From Chloracidobacterium thermophilum B (GTDB lineage Bacteria > Acidobacteriota > Blastocatellia > Chloracidobacteriales > Chloracidobacteriaceae), in assembly GCF_000226295.1 (NCBI RefSeq), contig NC_016024.1, positions 2,029,501-2,093,500 of the forward strand: DNA of 64,000 nucleotides, given 5' to 3'. The translations under genes and the position numbers were made by a program. Below, one piece after another: positions 56,423 to 64,000 of the stretch. A model generated the notes under the pieces. The model was not told the DNA's origin and made no database searches. It was given only the letters and a program-made list of their open reading frames with translations. The first letter of the stretch is position 1; every line of letters starts with the position of its first letter.

Positions 56423-57676
56423 CTATCCGGCCGAGGGCGCCAAAATTTCACTCGTGGCAATTTCGAGACCATACCGCTCGAACTCTGCGCGCCGGCGCTG
56501 ATGCAACGCCCGCAACGCCGCTTCAATGTGTCGGCGCAGATGGGTCTCTGGCGAGCGTCGGTCCAACTCGGCGATGGTAAGCCGGAGCGCTTGGGACAGC
56601 CCCACCACAAAGTCTGCCGGACGTGCCTTGCCGCGAAAGGTGGCCACGCCATCGGCATACTCAAACTCGGCGGCAAAAGGGTCAAGAAAGGGATAGTGGG
56701 GAGCGATGTTGATGAGGGCTTCACGGAATGACGGCACGAAATCCGCCCGGCGCAAAGCCTCCGTAACACCGGATTCAACGGCGTGCACCACCTCGCCCAT
56801 CAAGCCGACCAGTTCAGCATACTGCTCGCGGGTCAGCGGGCGAATACTTTCATCTTCGAGTTCGAGTGGTGAATCACTGTCTTCATCCTCAACAAGCACC
56901 GTATCCACCACCGGGGACGCGCTTGGCAGAGACAGCACCTCCGGGGCACGTAAGGTAGGAGGTACCAGCTCAGACACAGGTGCTGCCGAACTGCTCCGGC
57001 CGCCTGGCGGTGGACTCAATGGCGGCATTTCAGGACGTGGCGGCGCAACCGGTGGTTTGATGGTGGTCATCGCCGCCGGGGCGCTCGTCCCACGATAGAC
57101 GTTGAAGGTGGCTCCGTGCGCAATCCGGTCGTAAATCAGCGCCAAACCCTCTTTTCCCAGCGCTGTGGTGTATTCACCGCCCGCCGTCGGCGCGATGGAA
57201 ACAACCGCCTCGGCCCGCTCATCGAAAACATAAATGATCCCGCCCCCCTGTTCCTGTTCAAACAGGACCTCGACATACCAAACAGCGCCGGACTTGATAA
57301 GCTTCTCGACGAGTTTTTCGAGATTGGTAAAGTCTGAAGACAAATCGCGGTGAACCGGCTCCCCCTCAATGATGCCGGTAATGGCCTGGATGACTTCTTC
57401 CGGGTGTTGGAAAAAGCCAACCTTGCCATTGCGTGCCTGGGCGCGTGACAGCAGACTCTCCAGAGCTTGCCGCTCGCGCAGGGTGGCTGTTTCGGTCACT
57501 TCATAGGCGTTGACAATCTGCCCGCGCGACAAAAACACATAGCCGCTGTAGCCCCAGAACTCCACTGACACATAGCCCGTGAATTCGTTGACCTGGAGAT
57601 CAGCCAACAGGGCGGCAACGTTGACGTACGACGTGCTCAGATTTTCATGGACTGGCTTTCCGCGTGGAACAATCAT
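56423..57676 (-). CDS. DUF4388-like regulatory protein with Pro-rich linker
   Basis: A 417-residue protein. The first 60 residues show a diverged DUF4388/PATAN pattern (LLADLQVNEFTGYVSVEFWGYSGYVFLSRGQIVNAYE). A middle helical region is followed by a Pro/Ser-rich linker (about 205-275) and a C-terminal helical domain (about 290-415) with no recognised motif. It is in the operon between the Roadblock and DUF4388-Roadblock genes. An in-frame TTG two codons upstream is an alternative start. Confidence 0.75.
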   Translation of the reverse strand: MIVPRGKPVHENLSTSYVNVAALLADLQVNEFTGYVSVEFWGYSGYVFLSRGQIVNAYEVTETATLRERQALESLLSRAQARNGKVGFFQHPEEVIQAITGIIEGEPVHRDLSSDFTNLEKLVEKLIKSGAVWYVEVLFEQEQGGGIIYVFDERAEAVVSIAPTAGGEYTTALGKEGLALIYDRIAHGATFNVYRGTSAPAAMTTIKPPVAPPRPEMPPLSPPPGGRSSSAAPVSELVPPTLRAPEVLSLPSASPVVDTVLVEDEDSDSPLELEDESIRPLTREQYAELVGLMGEVVHAVESGVTEALRRADFVPSFREALINIAPHYPFLDPFAAEFEYADGVATFRGKARPADFVVGLSQALRLTIAELDRRSPETHLRRHIEAALRALHQRRRAEFERYGLEIATSEILAPSAG

Positions 57677-57723
57677 GGCCAAGCGTCAACATCAACCGGT
57701 GGCGCAGCGCCAAGCTGACCGCC

Positions 57724-58563
57724 CTACATTGTCAGCGGCCCTGCATAAGGCCCGGGTGGGGTCAGCGCACCCGTACCACCCAACAAACCCGTCGAAACCC
57801 CGTCGGTTGCACCGTTGATGCGCGCCTGCATCTTGCGGAAGATACGGTCAATGTGTGGACTCATGGTTTCAAACCGAACCGCCGCACTGAACTCGATAAG
57901 CGCCAGGTAGTTTTCAAGGTCAAAGACCATCACCTTCTTGGGACCAACGCTGATGGTCATCCGGGACAAGGCCCCCACCCGGCTCGGTACGCTGATGAGC
58001 CGTCCCAAGTGAATGAGCAGCGCCACCATCATCCCCAGCCTTTCGGCTGATTTGACTTTACTGGCAGCTTGCACCGTACCATCCCGCGATACCGCCAACG
58101 CCATGTCAATTCCTTTGACTTTCGTCAAATCATTGACCAGGACCTGGTAAATGTTGACCACCCGGGCAGCCCCACTCGTGGTCGTCGGCGTCCGGGTCGG
58201 CGTCACCGCAGTCGGTGTGGGTGTCGCACCACCAGCCTCTTCGCCGCGTCCCGCACGGGCTTCGTCCAGCAGCCGCAGCCCTTCCATGATGATGTTGGCC
58301 CAAGGCTCAAAAATCGTGCGGGTCGGCGCTGGAATACCGGTGTCTATCCGAAAAGCCCCCTGGTCATATTCCAGAGCCTTGTACACCGCTTCCACCCCTA
58401 CCAGATTACCGAGACGCGCATCTACCACCTCACCATCGGCAAAGTAGAACACGCCATCGCCAATCGGGTAGTGCACCGTCAGCCGCGCCGTGTTGCGGCC
58501 AACGCAGTTGATTTGGATGATGTCCACCAGTGCGAGGTCGGTGAGATCGCCAACAAGCGGCAT
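57724..58563 (-). CDS. DUF4388-Roadblock fusion protein
   Basis: A 279-residue protein that fuses an N-terminal DUF4388 domain (about residues 5-80; LALVDIIQINCVGRNTARLTV, FYFADGEVVDARLG) through a Thr/Pro linker (PTPTAVTPTRTPTT) to a C-terminal Roadblock-like domain (about 140-255; VLVNDLTKVKGIDMALAVSRDGTVQAAS). It is the first gene of the five-gene signalling operon. The fusion directly links the two domain types found separately downstream. Confidence 0.85.
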   Translation of the reverse strand: MPLVGDLTDLALVDIIQINCVGRNTARLTVHYPIGDGVFYFADGEVVDARLGNLVGVEAVYKALEYDQGAFRIDTGIPAPTRTIFEPWANIIMEGLRLLDEARAGRGEEAGGATPTPTAVTPTRTPTTTSGAARVVNIYQVLVNDLTKVKGIDMALAVSRDGTVQAASKVKSAERLGMMVALLIHLGRLISVPSRVGALSRMTISVGPKKVMVFDLENYLALIEFSAAVRFETMSPHIDRIFRKMQARINGATDGVSTGLLGGTGALTPPGPYAGPLTM

Positions 58564-58598
58564 AGGGCTTTCCAGGCAGGAAAAACAGGTTTTGGAAG

Positions 58599-58656
58599 CG
58601 TTATGGACTATAACGAAGGTAGGGCTAAGCTAACAGAGTTTTTTCCGTGGTGTCAA
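58599..58656 (-). promoter_or_regulatory. candidate promoter and palindromic operator for the Roadblock operon
   Basis: On the minus strand upstream of 58563, TTGACA (58651-58656) and TATAGT (58607-58612) resemble -35 and -10 elements, but they are 38 bases apart, so they may belong to different promoters. A perfect inverted repeat CGTTAT-N5-ATAACG (58599-58615) overlaps TATAGT and could be an operator. Confidence 0.4.
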
Positions 58657-58718
58657 TTCACGATGCACCATCTGATCGACACCCGGTAGCAACCCCCCGG
58701 AGCCGTTTTGCCGGCGGG

Positions 58719-61667
58719 CTAGTCGGTCTGATACCGCCGCCACAACCAAATACCAGTCATAAACAGTGCCAGCCCCAGCAAAGCCAGATAGACGCCGTAG
58801 GGTACATCACTCCACGACACACTGACCGCCAACACCACCGACAGGTGCAGCCCCAACGCCGACCCGCCGGCAAAAGCCGGAGCCCTCCAGCGCGTGGCTG
58901 CCCCAAGCACCAGTGCAATCAACGCCGTTGTATCCGCCAGCATGTCCTGGCCCAGAGCCCCCTTGCCACCCAGACGGAGCAGCATGGACTGCACGACGAC
59001 CGGAAAGCAGAAGACGAAGCTCCCCAGCCAGATGAGCAGGCGCGCCAGCACCGGATGACCGCGCTGCCACCGCCACTTGAGCCAGCCGACGCCCGCCACC
59101 ACCACGCCATAGGGCACAGTCAGGGCGGCAACCCGCTCAAACGGCGGTAACGCCAGGTAGCTGAGCGCCCATACGTAAGTCACAGCGCCCCACACCAGCG
59201 CGCCTACGGCGTACAGGTCATGCGTGGCATCCCTGGCAACGAAACTGGCCACGGCCAACGCGCTGGCGGCGCAGACGAGACTACAGCCGACAAGTACCGG
59301 AGAATTACCTTCCAGAACGCCCAGCGCGCCCACGGCTCCAATCCACAGGCAGAGCTGTCCGCCGGCGTTCAGCGATCTCCACAACGGCAGTTCGGCTTCC
59401 TCCTTGGCGGCTTCCTCCTTGGCGCGCCGCAGACTTCGCCACCCCAACCACGCCGCGCTGTAGCCATACACAACGCCAACCATAGGCAGTCCTTCTATCG
59501 GACACCCACCAAGCCGCGCAGCCTGGACGACCGCCAGCCCGCCACACACCGTTGCCAACAGCCCCAGCAGCGGAACCTGCTGTCTGACGGCGGCTACCCA
59601 ACCAGCGCCAGCCGCCGACGCCAACGCCAGGAAGTGCCCGGCTTCCGGCCCCGTCGCAGTCACGATGCCCACCAAAGCAGCCAGCACACCCCACCCCAGC
59701 ACAACCAGCGAGACCTGCCGTAATGCAGCGCGAAGGTGGCTTTCATCCACCACCGGAGCGGACACCACCACGACACTGCCCCCGGCAACCAGTGCCACCC
59801 AAGGCAGAATGTCGCGCCATCCCACCCGCCCGGCGCCGCACCCCGTCACCACCAGCCCCACGTAGGCCACACCCCACAGCGCCAGGGCATACCCACGCTG
59901 AAGACCCGGCGTACTGCTCAGAAACCATCCCAGGCCGCCATAAAGGGCCAGGATGGCAATCCCGACCGTGTGAACCGGATGCCATGCCTCCGCGGCCAGC
60001 ACCACCAGCCCCAGCAGGTGAACAACCGCGCAGAAATCCACCACCCACCGCGACGGCACGATGGCCGGATGATGCGGCAGCCCGAAGTCGAGACCAAAGC
60101 TCGTGTCCACCTCGGTGCTGTACTCCCGCCCCAGCCACGCGCCCAGCCACTCAATCCCGAAGCGCGTGGCACACAGCACAACCGGCAGCACCAGCAGGGC
60201 CATCGGCCCAGAAACGACCTGTATCTCCCGTGCGCCCATCGTCAGGGCGCTGGAGATGGCCAGAATGGACACGACCGCCAGGCAGAGCGGAAACCACAAC
60301 AGCGTTTTCCGCATCTGCCACGCCCCCCACCCGGCCACGAGCGCCCACGCCAGGCCGTACCCGACACACTCATGAGCCGTCGCCAGCCCGCGGCCGAGCG
60401 TGATTCCAGCCGACGTTGCAAAAAGCCAGATGTCAAAGCCGATGACGACGCCAAGCAGCGCCCACAAACCAAGGACGCCCGCCAGAAGATGCCCCGCCCA
60501 CCTGCACGGCACAGAGAAACGTCGGGCCTGCTCTTCGTGGTCCGTTTCCGCCCGGCGATCCGCTGCGATCTGCCCCAGGGTGAGCACCCACAGCCAGCCG
60601 GCCCAACCCGTTGCCAGCCAGCCCGATGGCAGGTTGTGCAGCGCGAGCCATTGACCATAGGCCAGCGTCAGGACGCCGAGACCACCGCCCACCCATGCCC
60701 AGGCCGCGCCCTGGCTGGCCGTCACCGCCCCCATCACCAGACATGAAAGGCCGGTGAGGCCGCCCAGCCAGAATTCACCAAGGAAAGGCGTCGTCAGCGC
60801 GCACAATCCCACAGTGGCCGCACCCCACCACCAACCCGCCACAGCCGCAATGTGGGCCGGAAAACGGACCGACCAGACGGCCAGCCCCATCGCAACGACC
60901 GACAGCAGTCCGCAGGCCGCCACTTCTCCCGACGGCAGGACATCCACCCCAAACCACCGGACGGCCACCAACCCGACACCCACCGCCAGGTGGGGCACGG
61001 CCCGGTCAGCAAGCCATGTGGCCAGCGACCAGTACGCCACGGCACACGCCAGCGCATAAGCCCACCCGATGCCGGACGGCAGCCAGCCGTGCCGAACCCC
61101 CAACCAGAAATCGAGCGGAAGCAGCAACATCGCCAGCCAGAGCCAGCCCCGGGCCAGGAGATTGTCGGGATCGTGATGCAAACCGCGCACCGCCAACCCG
61201 AAAAACCCCGCCATGGCCGCCGTGATGAGACCAAACTGCACCGCCGGATATTCAAGGATGATGCCTCGCAGGTACACCAGCGTGCCGATGACCATCAGCA
61301 TCCCGCCGCCATACACCAGAACCGGCAGCAACCACGCCACGGAGCCGGTATCGGCATCGGATGGCAACCCGCCCCCCGGCTCCGTTTCGGCAAACACGGT
61401 CTCCGTCGGCACTGGCGGCACAGGTCTGCCCGGTGTGGAACCCGCTTTCGCGGCACCAGCTTCCGCAGGCAGCAGCGACCTCAGAATGGCCCGGCGTTCG
61501 GCCTCGAGCGCTGCCAACCGCTCAAAGGCGGCGGCGTCGTAGCGCAATCCACACCGGATGCAGTATTTCTGCCCAACCGCCAGCGGCGCCCCACAGTTCG
61601 GACACCAACCCCCATACGGATGCCCGGCCGCCCCCCCTCCGCCCAAAGGAACACTTGCTTCTGACAT
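58719..61667 (-). CDS. giant polytopic membrane protein with N-terminal zinc ribbon
   Basis: A 982-residue protein: zinc ribbon CPNCGAPLAVGQKYCIRCG near residues 22-40, a short helical linker, then a succession of more than twenty hydrophobic helices from about residue 115 to the end. The arrangement resembles DUF2157-like integral proteins of unknown function. The ATG with AAGGAAGGGG upstream was preferred over a GTG three codons before it. It diverges from hisZ. No transport or enzyme motif is recognised. Confidence 0.8.
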   Translation of the reverse strand: MSEASVPLGGGGAAGHPYGGWCPNCGAPLAVGQKYCIRCGLRYDAAAFERLAALEAERRAILRSLLPAEAGAAKAGSTPGRPVPPVPTETVFAETEPGGGLPSDADTGSVAWLLPVLVYGGGMLMVIGTLVYLRGIILEYPAVQFGLITAAMAGFFGLAVRGLHHDPDNLLARGWLWLAMLLLPLDFWLGVRHGWLPSGIGWAYALACAVAYWSLATWLADRAVPHLAVGVGLVAVRWFGVDVLPSGEVAACGLLSVVAMGLAVWSVRFPAHIAAVAGWWWGAATVGLCALTTPFLGEFWLGGLTGLSCLVMGAVTASQGAAWAWVGGGLGVLTLAYGQWLALHNLPSGWLATGWAGWLWVLTLGQIAADRRAETDHEEQARRFSVPCRWAGHLLAGVLGLWALLGVVIGFDIWLFATSAGITLGRGLATAHECVGYGLAWALVAGWGAWQMRKTLLWFPLCLAVVSILAISSALTMGAREIQVVSGPMALLVLPVVLCATRFGIEWLGAWLGREYSTEVDTSFGLDFGLPHHPAIVPSRWVVDFCAVVHLLGLVVLAAEAWHPVHTVGIAILALYGGLGWFLSSTPGLQRGYALALWGVAYVGLVVTGCGAGRVGWRDILPWVALVAGGSVVVVSAPVVDESHLRAALRQVSLVVLGWGVLAALVGIVTATGPEAGHFLALASAAGAGWVAAVRQQVPLLGLLATVCGGLAVVQAARLGGCPIEGLPMVGVVYGYSAAWLGWRSLRRAKEEAAKEEAELPLWRSLNAGGQLCLWIGAVGALGVLEGNSPVLVGCSLVCAASALAVASFVARDATHDLYAVGALVWGAVTYVWALSYLALPPFERVAALTVPYGVVVAGVGWLKWRWQRGHPVLARLLIWLGSFVFCFPVVVQSMLLRLGGKGALGQDMLADTTALIALVLGAATRWRAPAFAGGSALGLHLSVVLAVSVSWSDVPYGVYLALLGLALFMTGIWLWRRYQTD

Positions 61668-61863
61668 AGGTGACACCCCTTCCTTGTCAGGCAGAAATCA
61701 CGACCGCCACGGGCGGCTCTTCCCTCCCCGGCAGCGACGCCCGGCCGCAGCTTCTGAAGCAGCCGTTTGGCCTTGACCGCCGGAATGGACTACAAGCACG
61801 GTCTTTTGCGCGTGGGAAGATGTTGCCACCTGCTCGAAATCTGAGAAAGCACGGGCCGCAATC

Positions 61864-62985
61864 ATGACGACGATAACGGATACCTGGTTCAAACTCCCGG
61901 CTGGCGTCACCTATGTCCTCGGGCCGGAAGTCCGCCGCCGCCGGACCATCGAGCGCATTGTGTTCGAGACCTTTCACGGCTGGTCCTACGAGGAAATCCT
62001 GCTGCCGGTCTATGACGCCTATGCCCTCTTTGCCCAGAGCACGGGCAGCCATCCGGCGGAGGCCACCTACTGCTTTACGGATGTCGAAGGCGAGTTGCTG
62101 GCGCTGCGCCCGGATTTGACCTCGCTGGTGGCACGCACCGTCGCCACGCGCTGCCGGGACTGGCCGCGGCCCATCCGGCTGTGCTACGGCGGCGAAGTTT
62201 TCCGCAACACCCACGCCGCCCGCCGTGTCGCCAGCGCCACCTGGCAACTTGGCGCGGAACTTTTCGGCAATGACCGCCTCGAAGCCGATGTCGAAGTCCT
62301 GCTCGTGGCGCTGGAAGCCCTCGAACGGCTTGGACTGGAGGAAGTGCAGGTGTTGCTGGGCCATGCCGGAATCCTCGCCGGTGTCGCCGAAGAACTGGAA
62401 CTCTCTGCCGGACAGCGCGAAACCCTGCGCCAGCTTATTGACCGGCGGCAGTACGCCGCTCTGGAGACGTGGCTGCGCGAGCAGTCCGCTCCTGCCCTCT
62501 GGCGCGACCTGCTGAGCGTCCATGGGCAGAGCGCAGCCCTGCACCACCTGCGTGCGCAGACCCGCAATGACCACATTCTGGCGGCGCTGGACGACCTCGA
62601 ACACGTTTTTGATGTTGCGTCCGCCCTTGGCATTGCCGACCGCCTGACCTTCGATGCCGGCGCCGTCGGCCGCCTGGGGTACTACACCGGGATGACGTTT
62701 CACATTTACGTTCCCGGCAGCGGGCTGGCCGTCGGGAGCGGCGGACGGTACGACGCCCTGACCCGTCTGTTTGGCGTGGATGAGCCGGCCGTGGGCTTTC
62801 AGCTTTCGCTCGACCAGCTCATCCGGGTGCTGCCGACACTTCCCGTTCCCACGCCCCGGACGACGGCGCTCGACGCCGATGGCGACGACCTGACCGCCGC
62901 CTTCCGGCATGCCCGGCAGTGCCGGCGGGCCGGTGAACGAGTCGAAATTCGCACCGCGCGCCATTCCAGCCCGCCCGAAAGATAA
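61864..62985 (+). CDS. hisZ: ATP phosphoribosyltransferase regulatory subunit HisZ
   Basis: A 373-residue paralogue of histidyl-tRNA synthetase that activates the short form of HisG. The class II fold is visible (TYVLGPEVRRRRTIERIVFETFHGWSYEEILLPVYD; ALRPDLTSLVARTV; CYGGEVFRN), as is the HisZ block YYTGMTFHIYVPGSGLAVGSGGRYD. The anticodon-binding domain of HisS is absent; only a short remnant follows. No other his genes are adjacent. Confidence 0.9.
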   Translation: MTTITDTWFKLPAGVTYVLGPEVRRRRTIERIVFETFHGWSYEEILLPVYDAYALFAQSTGSHPAEATYCFTDVEGELLALRPDLTSLVARTVATRCRDWPRPIRLCYGGEVFRNTHAARRVASATWQLGAELFGNDRLEADVEVLLVALEALERLGLEEVQVLLGHAGILAGVAEELELSAGQRETLRQLIDRRQYAALETWLREQSAPALWRDLLSVHGQSAALHHLRAQTRNDHILAALDDLEHVFDVASALGIADRLTFDAGAVGRLGYYTGMTFHIYVPGSGLAVGSGGRYDALTRLFGVDEPAVGFQLSLDQLIRVLPTLPVPTPRTTALDADGDDLTAAFRHARQCRRAGERVEIRTARHSSPPER

Positions 62986-63059
62986 GTCGTTTCCCTTTTG
63001 TTTTGTTGTATTTGCACTCCGGGACCGGCAAAATTCTGCCGCATCGCGTCACTTTCCGC

Positions 63060-63087
63060 TTGACTTTTTGACGCAGTGCGTTATCCT
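63060..63087 (+). promoter_or_regulatory. sigma-70 type promoter for phaR
   Basis: TTGACT (63060-63065) and TATCCT (63082-63087) are 16 bases apart, close to the vegetative consensus, and lie 58 bases before the phaR ATG. Similarity to consensus is the only evidence. Confidence 0.6.
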
Positions 63088-63144
63088 GCCAGCAGCGTCG
63101 GTCTACGACGTAACTTCCGATGCCACAGGATGGAGGCAACGCTT

Positions 63145-63813
63145 ATGGCACGCACGATCAAACGTTATGCCAATCGCAAACTGTACGATGTCGTCGCCCG
63201 ACGCTACGTGAAACTGGAGGAACTGGCCGACCTCATCCAGGCGGGAGAAGAAGTGCAGGTCATTGACAAGGAAAGCGGCGAAGACATTACGGAAGCCACG
63301 CTTTCCAAGATTGCGGCGGCGACGGTGCGCCAGCCAACGGAGCCGATTTCCCGCAACGCGCTGGTGTCGTTTATCCGGCAGCCGAGTGATTTATTTTTTG
63401 GCTACATGCGGCGGACGGTCTCAGCCGGGCTGGACACGGTGCAACAGATTGACCGGCAGTTTGAACGGCTGGGGACAATGCTCCGGGATGCTTTCCGCCA
63501 CAGCCTGAAAGGCACAGCGAGTGCCGATGAAAGCGCCGAGCAACTGGCGCCAGCGCTGCGGGCCGTCATCGAAACCTTTGTTTCACAATGTGTTACTGAG
63601 CAGCTTGCGGCGCACGGCGTGCCTTCGGCAAGGGAATTCGGACGGCTTCAGCGGCGGGTGACTGAACTCGAAAAGCAGCTTGGAAAGCTTACCCAGGCTG
63701 CGCCGCTGGATGGTGCCGGCGTGGACGGCGCAGGAGCTGCTGAGTCTGCCCAACGTGTCACCAACGGCCACGGGATGACCACCCGGAAGCGCACACGCGC
63801 CGTCCGGTCGTAA
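63145..63813 (+). CDS. phaR: polyhydroxyalkanoate synthesis regulator PhaR
   Basis: A 222-residue regulator with the PHB-accumulation regulatory N-terminus (TIKRYANRKLYDVVARRYVKLEELADLIQAGEEVQVIDKESGEDITEATL), which binds DNA and granules. A second, less conserved helical region occupies about residues 70-170 and a charged low-complexity tail the rest. GGAGG precedes the ATG by nine bases. No polyester synthase or phasin is visible in the window, but the next gene is basic and incomplete. Confidence 0.9.
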   Translation: MARTIKRYANRKLYDVVARRYVKLEELADLIQAGEEVQVIDKESGEDITEATLSKIAAATVRQPTEPISRNALVSFIRQPSDLFFGYMRRTVSAGLDTVQQIDRQFERLGTMLRDAFRHSLKGTASADESAEQLAPALRAVIETFVSQCVTEQLAAHGVPSAREFGRLQRRVTELEKQLGKLTQAAPLDGAGVDGAGAAESAQRVTNGHGMTTRKRTRAVRS

Positions 63814-63902
63814 TCCCTCACTGTCAACTGCCCCCCGTACAACCCACCACACGGACTTCATTTTTCTGAATACATACCCTCGCAATAAAGGAGCGCACTC
63901 GT

Positions 63903-64000
63903 ATGGCAACGACCAAGACCACCCGGAAAACAACCCGCAAGACGACAACCACGACTTCCAAGCCCCGTTCCCGGGCTGCCCAGCGGTTGGCTGAACAATC
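63903..64000 (+). CDS. basic Lys/Thr-rich protein, 5' part
   Basis: The gene begins at an ATG with AAAGGAG upstream and runs off the window end. Thirty-two residues are visible: an N-terminus dense in Thr, Lys and Arg (TTKTTRKTTRKTTTTTSKPRSRAAQ). This resembles the N-terminal tails of histone-like or phasin-associated proteins, but the family cannot be determined from the fragment. Confidence 0.6.
   Translation, partial: MATTKTTRKTTRKTTTTTSKPRSRAAQRLAEQ

Noticed and set aside
61687-62964. 425-residue minus-strand frame opposite hisZ
   Set aside because: It is entirely antisense to hisZ and low in recognisable motifs.

Overview
The window is a GC-rich (roughly 60%), gene-dense bacterial chromosome segment with about 57 protein genes, one tRNA gene and little non-coding DNA. 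No phage, transposase, plasmid or CRISPR sequence was seen. The gene set points to a Gram-negative, lipoprotein-rich bacterium with type IV pili, KdsD (LPS Kdo pathway), a GyrB carrying the Gram-negative insertion, and many zinc-ribbon and regulatory membrane proteins. The mixture, including propeller-sensor/Ser-Thr-kinase hybrids, DUF4388 and Roadblock proteins and a YpdA-type reductase, suggests Acidobacteriota, perhaps a Chloracidobacterium-like lineage. That placement is an inference from gene content; no 16S gene or photosynthesis gene is present to confirm it.

Layout. 0-3.8 kb: 3' end of pilB, then pilT and pilC, closed by a strong intrinsic terminator. 3.8-7.4 kb: a cluster of small secreted, zinc-ribbon and TM2-type membrane proteins. 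7.4-10.4 kb: an orphan double ABC ATPase, tRNA-Arg(CCG) and two cyclophilins, one of them a lipoprotein. 10.5-14.2 kb: a large TPR-CHAT lipoprotein and a small beta-rich protein. 14.2-26.4 kb: gyrB, a zinc-ribbon protein, ubiX, an M3-like peptidase that has lost its zinc ligands, a YtxH protein, a coiled-coil membrane protein, truB, ypdA, an M28-PDZ peptidase and a 2Fe-2S protein. 26.4-37.5 kb: folK, then a seven-gene minus-strand run dominated by signalling: NtrY-like kinase, pilin-like lipoprotein, gatC, a propeller/Y_Y_Y sensor fused to a Ser/Thr kinase, a histidine kinase, a secreted coiled-coil protein, and a sigma-54 activator without a DNA-binding domain. 37.5-50 kb: thiL, a glycosyltransferase coupled to class I aldolase, an OmpR-type regulator, sbcD-sbcC, a small acidic protein, kdsD, UDP-glucose dehydrogenase and a tandem universal stress protein. 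50-64 kb: a ferritin-like protein, a patatin, sucC downstream of a five-gene Cache-HAMP/DUF4388/Roadblock operon, a giant polytopic zinc-ribbon protein, hisZ, phaR and the start of a basic Lys/Thr-rich protein.

How parts may work together. The pil genes form one transcription unit that makes the pilus motor. The Roadblock/DUF4388 operon has the composition of MglB-like polarity or GTPase-regulatory modules and could act on those pili, although no MglA GTPase lies in the window. The 27-37 kb signalling run combines four output types side by side. The most unusual items are the propeller-Ser/Thr-kinase hybrid, the HTH-less sigma-54 activator, the Roadblock/Cache-HAMP/sucC operon, the M3 pseudopeptidase and two distant heptamer repeat arrays.
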